From: Latrodectus hesperus | Taxonomy: Eukaryota > Arthropoda > Arachnida > Araneae > Theridiidae | Direction: 5' to 3' | NCBI GenBank assembly: GCA_037975125.1 | Contig: CM075857.1 | Location: 69,643,899 to 69,707,898 of the forward strand | DNA: 64,000 nucleotides | Shown here: positions 26,421 to 50,245 of the stretch, piece by piece | How positions within the stretch are numbered: the stretch's first letter is position 1 | Layout: each line of letters starts with the position of its first letter | The notes under the pieces: generated by a model | Database searches by the model: none | Seen by the model: the letters and a program-made list of their open reading frames with translations, nothing else | Told to the model about the DNA's origin: nothing | Translations under genes and position numbers: made by a program

Positions 26421-29400
26421 CTTCCAAGCGCTATAGTGCAATTAAGCTTTCTTTTTTCAGAAAATATGTTTATGTCATGTAACATGAGTTTTAAAACATG
26501 CTTGATCATTTCGCTTAAAAATAATGCCGGTGGTTTGCTCTGAATGTTTCTCGTCATCCTAATTTCGGGTAATTTATTTATAAAATGATACCGATTGTTC
26601 AGTGTACTAAAAAGTTAAAACAAGTTTATCAATACAGAGCTAGAGGATGGCAAAGATAAATGTTTTTACATTTTTAATATAAAAAGTCTAAGACAAATGT
26701 ATTGTTTAAAATTCTCATTGAAACAAACTGGGATAATTTCCATTTATTTTATATAAATACATATTTTAAAATATTGCAAAAGATATTAAGTATTGCTTGA
26801 ATAAAACAATATTAGGATGTTACATAAAATTACGAGCATGGAATTTTAAAAATTAGCTAATATCTATTGCAGATAATTTTTTTTAAATTAGCTTTTGTCT
26901 AGAGTTGATGAATTTTAAAATAAGCTACAATATAATATACGAGGCAATTTTATCATATTAAAACAATTTAAAAACAATATTGTGTCAAAACTAAGAAAAT
27001 TATAATGAAGTATTTTAAATGCCTTTGCAGTTTTCTTAAGTATAAACTTATGCGAAATATTTCAAAATTTAATAAACCAAGCATACTGGAAAAAGGCTTA
27101 TAATAGGACTTTAATTCCTGTATTTAGAAAAACTAAACCCTTTTTGGTTAGAGAAAATAATGAGGCAAAGAGAAAACTCATGTTTAAAATTCAAAATGTT
27201 TCGTATTTTAAAAAAATTTAGTAATTAAAATATATTAATTTTTACAAGCTTTATTTTTTGTTATAATTCATGCATTATAAATGTGGGTCACGTGAGGGAT
27301 TTACCTGAGAAGCAATTAGGGAAATAATTTCCGGGGTTTTGACGAAAAACATGTCAAAAACATAGTTACTTTTCTAATATAATCTTCTTTGTTTTACACA
27401 TCTAGTTTTTTTAAATTTAAATGAATTGTGTATCATTTAATTAAGGATTTGCATTTGGTTAAATTTTTAAAAATTTTAAATAATAATTAAGAATCAGAAA
27501 TTGTTTCTTTGAATACCGTTAAATTACGTGAAATGAAAATTTAATAATGTAGGAATAACTTATCAAACCTAATTAATTTGTCAGAGCTTAAAATTTATTT
27601 CTAAAACATTTGATAATATTGGTTTACTTTAAAAATTAAATTTTTCAATAAATATTTCATGAATGAACCTATGAAATAATGAATCATAAATTTTAAATTC
27701 GTTAGTAATTTTATATTATTGTAAATTTCATGCCTTAATTTTTGAAATTACTTAAGTGTTTTTATAATATTTTAATAAAATTTATGTGTAATTACAATTA
27801 TTTAATTGGTGCAAATTTGTTGAAGAATTCAGTATTTTTAATAAATAAATAAATAATGTCTATTCAATATTTTTAAATGTAATTTATTTGTTTTTGAATA
27901 TAATAATTAATTTTGTTAAAAATTATTGATAATATGCTTATTGAATTATTGATAATATGCTTATTGAAATAAATGTATTTTATATGTATTAATGGATAAA
28001 ATTTTCCATTGTAGATTATATATGTAAAATGTTATAATTACATTAGCCAAATGAAATTAATTAAAATATTTATAATATATAAATATTCAGAATAATACTT
28101 TTGTAAGATATGATTAAAATAATTAATTAAATTTTTAACCAGTCGTCAATAGCGGAATTTCATTATTTTATAAAAAATAATTTATTTCCCCTCCCAAAAA
28201 ATGCAATTTCTCGTGATAGTTTCAGCTGTCGCATTTTGAATAAAGAATTCTAAATTTATAAACATTTTCGCATTAATTTAGTGTCATTTAGTTTGATATT
28301 TATTTAAGATTAAGATTTACTAAAAATATTTTTTGTTTTGATTATTTAAATTTTTTTAAAGAAATACAGTTTTGCTAACATTAAAGTAAAAAGCTTGCAC
28401 AATTTAATGTGTTTCCAACAAATACTTTCCTTTCAATTATAGTTCTGACAAACAATTTTGAGTGTAACTTATTTAGAGAATACCGTATTTGCTTTTATTA
28501 TTAAAAAATTATGTTTGAAAAAAAAAACAAATTTTCCAGTTATTAAAGGTAAATTTGTGTTCTTTTAAAAATTCTTCTTTGAAATAAAAGGAATTTGCAA
28601 TATTTTTTGTACTATTGCTAATAATTGTATTAATTATCTTACTGAGAAATTACTAATGGTTTTTTAACATTTTGAAACTAATGTTATTATAAATGTTTGT
28701 AAAAATAGTAAAAATACTTCGAAACACTTATAAACTGCAATATATGTTTGAAGTACTGCTTTAATAAAATTAAAAAAACACAAAAAACATTGTAAAATAA
28801 TTTATTAAATTTCTTAAATTAAAAAATATAAAGTTTAAAATAATTATCGCCAATTATTTAACAAAACAATTGCGTCAATAAAAGTTTATTCTTTAATTTA
28901 AGAAGAATATTATAAATTTTAATTAAATAAATAATAAATTTAAAAAATAATTTCTAATCATTATAATTATACATTTTTGTGCCTAGTTTAATATTATTAT
29001 ACTAATAAAAACTAAGTTCCTTTCATAAGTATAGTAAATATTTAATAAGTAAACAGGAATTTAAATTTGCTTCTTTATTCTTGAGTAAGTCAACATTATA
29101 TATTTTCTATGACAAAGATAAGGTTGTTGATAAACACAAAAAAGAGATAGTTTTACTATACTGCTTATTCATGTACTGAAGAAGAATGTTTTCTATAATA
29201 ATATTAATTTTTAACCATATTTTAAAATTGAATGAAAAGGTAATACTAATTGTTGTTTCTAGAAAACAGCTTATGCATGAAGTGAGTAAATATCATTAAT
29301 GACATTTGTAAAAAATTAGAGTATTTGTTTTGGAAAATAAGTTCCTCATTAAACTTTATTGAAAAATTTATTTAAAGTTTAAAAATGATTCTGAAAAAAA

Positions 29401-30436
29401 ATGAATGTGTGTGAGAATTAAATTTGGAAAATTTATATTAACAATAAATTCTGGGACTCAAATTAATAATTAAAAATATTGTGACATTGAAATATATATC
29501 AAATTTATTAGTAAAAAATATAGCATGCAACATTTTACAAATTTGTAATTATAAAATAAAAGATGTTCTCACATAACCTTATTATCATGTTGCAAATAAA
29601 AAAATTACATTGTTTGTTTGCGTTAAAGTTCTCAGACTATATTTTTATTACAAATATTCTTAATATGCAGAGTAATATATTTACAAGAAATCAGGACATT
29701 AAAATGTAAAAGCTGCCTACAGGAAATTCACTGCATTGGGCAAAATGACAAATATTAAGATCGGAAAATAATAATATTTCACACGCTCTTATGATTTACA
29801 TTCTTTATTTAAACAATTTGAATATATATAAATACTGTATAAGAAACATAATCTTTTTTGTAATAATTATTCATAAGTTTTGTAAAGGTGTGACAATGAA
29901 GCAGTATTCTTTCAAATTCTTTGTTTTTCATTAGAATTTTCAAAAAGTTATTAAAATATATCATCGTTTTGAAGATAAACTGAAAATGTAATAGTTTCAA
30001 ATAAGATGCCTAAGTTATTAAAGTAAATCATTTTAATAAAATCATTTATTTTTCTTTAAATTTAATGGAATGCAACATGGTGAATTTATGTAATTATTAT
30101 CTTGAGTTAAATATCTCTAGGTTACATTAATTGATTGAAAATTCTTACGCACTACAGAATAATTAAGAAAAAATCTTCATAATGTCAAAATTATGATAAT
30201 GTAAAGGAAATATTATAGTTATAAGTGATGTGAAATTTATGTAAGCATTTTGTAATATTAAGAAAGAAAAATAACCTGCTACATATGAAAAAGAAGCTAT
30301 CGATATTTAAATGCAAAGATACTTATTGTAAAATATTTAAAAATAAAAAAACGAGATTCTCTTATTATTTATGCAGATGTATATGAGAAATTTTAGAAAA
30401 ATATTGGAATTACATTGTTTTTACTTACCACATTTA
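26421..30436. other. About 4 kb AT-rich DNA with one short duplication
   Basis: No gene is supported. The one clear structure is the 23-bp duplication at 27921-27966. The 63-codon minus frame at 29809-30000 looks like chance. Confidence 0.55.
27921..27966. repeat. 23-bp perfect tandem duplication
   Basis: Two adjacent copies of a 23-mer beginning aattattgataatatgctta and ending ttg. Confidence 0.9.
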
Positions 30437-30655
30437 TTAACATTTGTTGAAAAGTATTGTATTATTTAATTTTTCTTTATAAATGTCGTTCAGTCTACAG
30501 AGTGCAAAGCTTTCATTTTTGTTTCTATCATAATGTCTTATAATTTTACGATTTTTAATCTTTGAACGAATAGAAAGATTTGCCAATAAGCGAAAGATAA
30601 ACATCGGACAATCTGAAAGGTTGTTCCTTATTCGAGAGAAAGTCAAAATGTGCAC
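30437..30655 (-). other. Exon-like open frame, unassigned
   Basis: A 72-codon minus-strand frame with more balanced residue use than its surroundings (DCPMFIFRLLANLSIRSK ... ESFALCRLNDIYKEK) and two basic clusters. It has no in-frame ATG at its start; a pyrimidine-rich acceptor-like aacctttcag precedes the DCP codons, so it could be a terminal exon. It lies about 4.7 kb downstream, on the same strand, of the signal-peptide exon at 35378-35509. However, the reading phase after that acceptor does not fit the phase-0 donor directly. No family is recognised. Confidence 0.2.
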
Positions 30656-30849
30656 CAGGACATAATTTAAATTATATGTATTTTAGTGATAATACCTCGA
30701 AAATAATTTGCACATATTTTATTAAAATTTTTATAGTTTTTTGAGAATGCATTTTATTTAAATTAGTAATTATTTAATTAAATTATAGAATAATATTCCA
30801 TTACTTTTGATATTTTGAAACTGCAAGTTAGTTTTAACAGACATTTTAG

Positions 30850-30998
<149 letters not shown>

Positions 30999-31704
30999 TT
31001 GATAGTTTAAACTTTTAACGCAATTTGATGATTTTAATTTAATGTATCATTGTGTGCGGAATAAAAAGATTTTTAATGTGAATCTGATATGTTAAATATT
31101 TCGTTGAATTATTGCGCATTTATGTTTTTGAACTTTGTGAGGAATTCTCTATTTTGTTAAGTTTTTCATGAACTTTTATTAAAATATAAAATATTATGCG
31201 TACACATTTCTTCATGAAAGAACACATTATTTATAAAGGATTAAAAAATAATCTTAATGTGAGAGATTTCGATAAAAGATTATAAACATAAATTTTCCCT
31301 ATGAAAAATAGAAGATGAATTACATTGACAATATCTTAATTTTGAAAAGTTTGAATGCAATTTTTCTTATAAGATAAAATAACTAATAAATATCTACACA
31401 TATAAATCAGAAATATGATTTTGTTGGTCTTAGTGCTATTCCTACAAATGCATTTTTATACTTTTTCATGGCTTTGTAATGAATATACATACATTTCTTC
31501 CCGAATATTAGAGGAAAATGAATACAATAATATTTAATCTTTTAAATACCATTAAGTATTTCACGTTTCTCATAGGCCGTAAATTTCTTTTAATTAAATT
31601 GTACATCAAATCATATACAGAAAAATTCGGATGCTGCATGATATCGAAAATTTTAATGAAGCATTAAAAATATTGTTATTTAAATAATGAAGATAAAATG
31701 AGCA

Positions 31705-35377
<3,673 letters not shown>

Positions 35378-35509
35378 ATGAGGTAAATAATTTTCAGATT
35401 TTGCAGAGATTTGGTATTCATTAATGTCTGAGATTCTACATGAGCATAAGAGCACGCAACAAAAAACAACGTAGAAGGTTAAGAAAAAGTGCCTAGCTTG
35501 CAGCTTCAT
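35378..35509 (-). CDS. Putative first coding exon of a secreted protein (signal peptide), partial
   Basis: ATG at 35509-35507 opens 44 codons: MKLQARHFFLTFYVVFCCVL, then LCSCRISDINEYQ, ending ENYLPH. Residues 2-7 are basic and polar, 8-24 form a strongly hydrophobic Cys-containing core, and polar residues follow from Arg25. This is the n/h/c layout of a secretory signal peptide, with cleavage likely around residues 22-25. The ATG has A at -3, and an in-frame TGA lies 15 bp upstream. The exon ends CAT|GTGAGT, a consensus 5' splice donor in phase 0; beyond it the frame turns into AT-rich Phe/Leu/Ile sequence. GC content is well above the flanks. Spider neuropeptide, venom and other secreted precursors often begin with such an exon, but no mature peptide is visible, so the product is unknown. 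Confidence 0.55.
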
Positions 35510-35690
35510 GATTGCACTAAGTCAGAAAGGTGTGTGCTTAAGAGGAGCTTGTTTTGCATTTACCGCTATCGAGAGGCTTTCTGAGGCCAACTCTCTTCCA
35601 ATCAAAGAAGGGAGATCTTGATGATGCGCAGAAATTTCGTTGTCTTCGGTTCTCGGAACTGTTGCTTTCCTTAAATGCTTAGAGATAAGA
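35510..35690 (-). promoter_or_regulatory. GC-elevated 5' leader and promoter region of the signal-peptide exon
   Basis: Reading toward the ATG on the minus strand, about 180 bp contain several CpG dinucleotides (ccgagaaccgaag, acgaaatttctgcgc, ctctcgatagcgg) in otherwise CpG-poor, AT-rich DNA. A weak TATA-like catttaagg lies near its upstream edge (about 35675). No upstream ATG in strong context was noticed. The composition break at both edges is what marks this as a functional leader or promoter. Confidence 0.4.
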
Positions 35691-35699
35691 ACATTGATT

Positions 35700-37802
35700 C
35701 GCTTAGAAAATGACCTTATTATTCATATAAACACATTGAAATTTTTAATTTACTAATAAAAGCAACAAATATCACTCATTATGATGAAAAATATTTTTGT
35801 ATATAAAATTTATAAAATTTTTTTCAAAACCTTCAAGTTAAAAAATATATTAAATAATTATTAGCTATTTAAAATGCTTATCCTTTCAATTAATATAAAT
35901 TAACTTCTATTTAAATAATAGTTAATTGTCAATAGATCACTTTTAATTAATAAAAATGCGTTGATAAAAAAGTGTTATTGTTTAAAGAATAATGTTTAAA
36001 TTTTAAATTGTAACAAATGCTGTCCATGTAATTTCTAAATACAATACAAAATGAACTTTTATGATTTAATTAAAAATTTCTTTTTGTATATTTAATAAAA
36101 AATTAAATGTAATAGTTCCATCTTTGTTTGGTATTTGTATTTCAGAGTAAAAGCCTATTTCAATTAAACGAGATTCGATTTGAATTAATATCGGCAATCT
36201 TTTGAAAAACTAGTGAATAGAAAATTATTCTTGTTTTTAATTATTTCATAATTTAATAATTTTATTTTTTAATCATTTCATCATGATATAAAGCATTGAC
36301 TTCAAATATCTCATTCAAATGTCTTAGGTGCTTTTGTTAGATACATAAAATGTACATAATTATGTATATATATACATCTGTCCATCAATCTATGTATATA
36401 TATATATACACATAATCAGAGAACACAATGCCTGTATTATGCATGTGCGTTGATTGTAATTTGTTTTCAGATACCTCTTCTTTTTATTGCTTTTGTAATA
36501 TTTTTATCATATAATACTTCATTATACTTTACTCCTAATAATTTTACATTTTTCAAAAAAAAAAAAAACATTTTATGTTTGATATTTTATGATTTTATGT
36601 GTTAAATTAAATAACTTTTATTGCATTATTATTATATCCGAGGAATTCTTTATATTCAATGCTTATTGTGGTTCATTCTCACTGGGGTTCATTTTAAATT
36701 TAATATCATTTTTATATTTTAAATCTATAAAAAAATCTTCTTTAACTGTTAATCTTTTTATTTATAATTTATTTACCCGATGCTCTATTTCTGTATTTGA
36801 CATTTTATATAACATTTTCAGAAAGTCAGAAAAGCTAAATATATTTAAAATTATTACTGAAATGAATATTCTTTAACATTAATTTTTGATTTTACCTCCG
36901 TAAATATAAAATTTTAAAGAAAATATTCAAAAGACAATTGTATTCTTATCTCTTAATTTTGTAAAATTTATAATTAGAAAATAATCATTTAAATTGAATT
37001 AAATAATTTTTATTCAGAATCACTTAAGCCTAATTCATCTATTTTAAAAAATATAAAACTTCTCATTAAAAGAATAGATTTAATTTAAAGATTTGTTTTT
37101 CTTTTATAAATAATTAAAATAATTTCCTTTATTATAAGCATTTCTCAATTTATCTAAGGGCCTGATCTATTTAATAATAATTTATCTAATGAATTTTAAT
37201 TAATACTTTATCAAGTTTTTAAAGCAATTTACATGATTCATAACCATATAAATATTTTCCATTTTTCACTTAAATTGTAATTATTTTTCAATTGATTAAT
37301 ACACTATATGTAGGACACAAAATTGAATTTGATAAATAATTATACAATTATTAAAATTCAAAATAATCAATACACTATTTGTTTTTCTGACAAATATATA
37401 CATAAATACACCTACATATACATGTATACATATATTACTGAAAATTATTTTTAAATATTAAATGAAAATCTTTATTTTTACATTAGAAATTATAAAGAAA
37501 TTTTCCAAATTATATTTTCCTAAGCTTATTAAATAATCTACGCATATTTTCATTAGTTATACTTAAAGATTTATTTCTACAACTATTTTATTGAAAATGA
37601 AATCTTTTAAGCTAATGCTTTTATACAAATTAATAATATTAATTTCTGTGAATAAATTCTTAATGATAGTAATGTAAAAATAAATAAAATAAAGGTTATA
37701 AAAATAAATAAAAGAAAGTGAAGAAAATTATACTTAAATTATTTATCATATCTGTTAATGAGAAAATCTGTTAATGAAAAATCCGTTAATGAGATCAGTA
37801 AC
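35700..37802. other. AT-rich DNA, nothing firm
   Basis: Contains short (TA)n/(CATA)n runs at about 36364-36412 and 37397-37432. A 95-codon hydrophobic plus-strand frame at 36589-36876 resembles no known protein and has typical chance composition. Three degenerate copies of aaatctgttaatga occur at about 37748-37795. Confidence 0.5.
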
Positions 37803-37871
37803 GAAATTTCAATTTCCTTTTTTATATATTCTTATTAAATAAGAATATATCAAAAAGGAAATTGAAATTTC
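37803..37871. repeat. 69-bp near-perfect palindrome
   Basis: The 34-bp arms 37803-37836 and 37838-37871 are inverted copies with one mismatch (t against g in the cctttttKatata part), separated by a single A. The left arm begins gaaatttcaatttcc. Long arms with essentially no spacer would form a cruciform or a tight RNA hairpin. Confidence 0.95.
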
Positions 37872-41651
<3,780 letters not shown>

Positions 41652-41668
41652 ATATATATATATATATG

Positions 41669-41712
<44 letters not shown>

Positions 41713-41713
41713 G

Positions 41714-41797
<84 letters not shown>
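41652..41797. repeat. Compound (TA)n/(TATG)n microsatellite, 146 bp
   Basis: TA alternation containing a run of gtat units at about 41701-41720 and an earlier tgtatt interruption near 41669. Confidence 0.98.
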
Positions 41798-46517
<4,720 letters not shown>

Positions 46518-47799
46518 GATATTCAAATATACAAATTATTAAAATATAGATTTTTTCTTTCAAGTTTATTATTAAAAATTAAATTGATTTTGAATTGATA
46601 TTATTTTATGCCAAAAACTTTCTTATTAAAAATTTCTTTCTTTCTTAATTTCTTTCTTATTAAAAAATATTCACGATTACATCATTATTCATAATGACTA
46701 TTAAAGTTTCATATGGTAAACACGCACGATTTATAATTAATTTCTTACTAAAATAATCATCTATTACACATTTTCAAGAAAATATTGATTCCATAAATAC
46801 AAATTTGATAAATCATTTCGGAATATATTTTTATTATTAAACAATCAAAATGATATTTCAGTTTGCATACATTATCATTTATGAAACTCCATAGGTATTA
46901 TTTTGATCATTCTATAATTTATACAATATTATAAAGAATGACTAATTTAAGAAGACAGTCACAAAATCTAACTTAATTTGAAAAATAAATTGCCCTTATT
47001 GTTACTATTAGATTTATTTTGTAACAATAATTAAAAAATTTAGTAAAATGAAACTTATGATTTAAATGTTTAGTTTGTATAACGTAAACTATGAATATAA
47101 ATACTTTTTTTAATACATATTACTTTTCAGATAAAAGGAGCATAGATTAAGATAATGCTTGTTATTTTTTTAACTTTTATGAATTTTTCGAAATTACCAG
47201 ATTTACTGTATAGTATTAAAATTTTAATGTGAATCAAGTTCAATTAAAATTGAGTAAAATTTAATGTCATTATAAGGACAAATTTTTTTTAAATCCTAGT
47301 TTTTTGGAAATAGAATTTTTGCCAGCAACAAGGGGATTATGTGAGAAATAATTTTGCTTTTCATTATCAAAATCGTATTATTATTCAATAAATTATTTTG
47401 CTATTAATGATGACAAATTTATTTTATAATTACTAATGATTGTGATTGGTGCTGTTCAAGAATATCATTGCTTTGCAAAAAAGTTGCTATTAATAGTTGA
47501 ATAAAAATTTATATTACGGTTAATAATTCTTTACATTGCCTTATGAAAACACAAAATTTAAATTTATTTTTCACGATAGGATGCACAATTTAAATCACCT
47601 ACTTTCTATTTTGAGTATATATTACATACCTAATTTATATTATTTCTTTTTTAATTTATATATTTGTATTTTGTATTGAGAGAAAAATTATATAAGCTCA
47701 CATTAATTTTATAAGTCAAGTAACAGTATGGTTTTGAAAAACTTTAATTGTTAAAAATATTTGTAATCAATAATGTATACAAATTGTAGAAAATTACAC
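46518..47799. other. AT-rich DNA, nothing recognised
   Basis: No gene or sizeable repeat is supported. A small (tttctttctta) repeat lies at about 46618-46668. Confidence 0.55.
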
Positions 47800-48149
47800 T
47801 AACTGCGTATGAAACATACTTCGATGATATAGGAAATGCAGTTATGAATCTTATAATTGATGGTTTTGATAAAATGTCTAAAATAATCAACAATATATTA
47901 AGATGGGAAGCAAACCTTTGATACTTTTGAAGAAAAGGTATTCATTGACAAGTCACTTTATTATTGCATTTGTGTTGGATTTTGGAAAGAAAGGTATCAA
48001 TTTGCTGGATTGAACTCCTGATCTATTTAGTCTCGATGATGAAATTTACAAGAAAATGACTTCATTATTAGATGATCAGTCTAATCCTCTTTTGTTTTTC
48101 TTTGTCCCACCTACAGGAAAAGAGTCATTTGATTCCTTTGTTTTCTAGT
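47800..48149 (+). pseudogene. Unidentified coding relic
   Basis: Two overlapping plus-strand frames read like old protein. The first runs from about 47805 to 47917 (AYETYFDDIGNAVMNLIIDG, then FDKMSKIINN). The second runs from about 47903 to 48149 (FVLDFGKKGINLL, one internal TGA, then TPDLFSLDDEIYKKM ... FVPPTGKESFDSFVF), and the switch between them suggests a frameshift. The acidic and aromatic residue mix differs from nearby random frames. I cannot name the family; a decayed transposase or retroelement protein is likely in this context. Confidence 0.3.
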
Positions 48150-49168
48150 TATTGTTGAATGAAAATTTTTCCTTTTGTGATACAAAGTCTATACTTCACT
48201 GGGTACATTTCATAATTAAGTCATAGTATAATTTTAAATTAAATTTTATTGTTTTTTCTTTGATTTAATTGTACGTTTCTGTGATTTCACAATTTTTATT
48301 TTGGTAGTTGAAAAAAAAAATGAAAAATATTGTATTTTTCCTATACTATAATTTAAAACATTGAATTTGGTATTTTTAGAAAAGTGAAGTTCATAATAGA
48401 ATATAAAAAAAGAAAGAGATTAGTATATTTTCAAAAGTTGTATAAATCTTTATATATTGCTGGCAAACACTGCTATTTGTTTCTCAGTCAAGGGATATTG
48501 AACCGGCTTGCATGTTGCATGAAAAATAAAATTTTTTGAAATATTTAATATATATTTGTTATAATTGATTTAAAAACATGAGGTAATTTTATTCTTTTAG
48601 TATTCATATTAAAGTTAATCTTTTTATTTCAGTTATTTGTGTGAAAATAATATTTCGTATAAATTTATTTGATTGTGTTAACAATAATGAGTACTATTCA
48701 AAAATATTAAAGATTACTTGTAAAAAATATGAAGGATTTTCTTCTCTACCTTAAGAAAAGGGAAATGTTCTCAGAAAATTTCTAAGAAATTATATAAAAT
48801 ATTAATTAAACACTGAATACCAAAATAAGTTCTTGAAAATTTAAATTTTTAAACAAACATGTTTAAAAATTTACAGTTTCACCAATTAACACAATTACAC
48901 GACTTTTACAACACAATAAAGGAGAACGTTGGTTTTATTCCTGTATATTAAATGTAACATAATTAAAATTTAATACATTTTGCTTTTATTTACATGTGTG
49001 TTGACTTATTTTACATGGACTATAAATCAATTTTGTATTTAATATATGAGGCAAACAAGAAAGTACTTTCGTTTTCGCATTGCCATTGAGTGAAGAGAGA
49101 ATAGGTATGAAAATTATTGTATGACATGATTGAGACATCGGTCAGTCGAAAGTAGGAATATTAGTCTT

Positions 49169-49277
49169 TATAAAACCAGGTCCACCACGCACATTCATCA
49201 ATCTAACTCGTAAGTAGGAAAAGAGAAATGGACTGTAAAAGGAGCTCATTTGGTGCTGTTTTCCTTACGACTTCAAA
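49169..49277 (+). promoter_or_regulatory. Candidate pol II promoter with short first exon
   Basis: A TATA box tataaaa at 49169-49175 is followed about 25 bp later by initiator-like ttcatca, then an ATG at 49228-49230 (aagagaaATGG, A at -3), 50 coding bases (MDCKRSSFGAVFLTTS) and a donor-like GTGAGC at 49278-49283. The block 49080-49380 is richer in GC than its flanks. A second donor-like cGTAAGT is at 49210. No downstream exon could be linked and the peptide has no recognised family, so this is a hypothesis. Confidence 0.3.
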
Positions 49278-49283
49278 GTGAGC

Positions 49284-49739
49284 TTATCAGCTGCTGCATT
49301 AAGTCGCCGAATATGTCAAGCATTTAGAAATAGTGCTGTGAATAAATGCAGGTCAAGGTATTGGTTTCACAAATTCAGGTAGGGAAATTCTCTTAGAAAG
49401 AATAATTTGAAATAAAAAACTGTAATTCTATCACGTCAAAGAATACTCTTATCTTTCTTTGCCAAAATTATTAACTAAAAATTAATTACACATACATATA
49501 AACATACATGTATATACATATAAATATTATGCATGTTAAGTAATGCAATATTAATAATTACAAGGTAAATACATGACAAAGCCCATATTTTTACTTTAGT
49601 TTTTGTAAAGGATTTTAATAAAAGAATCAGAAACTAAATAATGATAAAGTATACTAAAGTTTATCAATTTATATGGAGTTAAGTTCAACAGATGTACTGG
49701 GATTAGTAAATAAAGCAAAATCTTTTCCTATGTTTACTT
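49284..49739. other. Mostly AT-rich DNA, nothing recognised
   Basis: Possible tiny exon-like segments (for example between aatgcag and cag/gtaggg near 49357-49383) cannot be substantiated. Confidence 0.4.
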
Positions 49740-50245
49740 ATCAGACACTTTATGTTGAATTTTAATGCAGAGCTCCTTGCAATCTTCTAGCTCTGAGGAT
49801 CTCAAGATAAAGATCAATTATTTCTCTAAAACAGTTATTTTAGTTGATTATAAAGCCATTCAGGCTGTAGTTATAAGCAATCACATAGATAAACAGATTA
49901 TCACAGAAATAAGACAAATCTTAATTTTCTTTATGAATACTACAAAACAATAGTTTTTCAATGGATCAATTCACATGCGATTATCGACGGTAATAAAAAG
50001 ACGGTCTCATCTGCCAAGAGCCATATGATTATAAATAACTTCTTCCACAACCACTTAATATGCATATTTTAGCGAAATTAATGGATACTTTTAAATCTCA
50101 CCAGGTTGCAAAATCAACAGCAAAATTCTGGGCACAGAGACTGAAAAGCTTTGCCAAAAACTTCCTAGAAAGTCTTAGAAACTTTAGATTGCAAACAGAA
50201 CGTAATTGCTTGGCATATCAGCTTAATAAAATAAGCATCCTTTAA
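49740..50245 (+). pseudogene. Non-LTR retrotransposon RNase H / C-terminal relic
   Basis: Read across frames, the plus strand gives NAELLAIF (49763-49786, the region of the catalytic Glu), VDYKAIQA (about 49838-49866, equivalent to the 'SDSxAAIQA' strand with the catalytic Asp still present as D), IITEIRQILIFF, then FQWINSHAIIDGNKK (about 49956-50000, equivalent to 'WIPSHxGIxGNExAD'). A tail of KFWAQRLKSFAKN ... FRLQTERNCLAYQLNKISIL follows, matching the 'FRLxTGHDCLAxHLxRIGI' tail of many arthropod non-LTR polyproteins. Stops and frameshifts disrupt it. No reverse transcriptase precedes it, so the copy is 5'-truncated. Insertion boundaries are not resolved. Confidence 0.8.

Noticed and set aside
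36589..36876. 95-codon hydrophobic plus-strand frame resembling a membrane protein
   Set aside because: Residue use (Ile/Phe/Leu/Lys/Asn/Ser) is what AT-rich DNA gives by chance, and no start, splice or family signal supports it.
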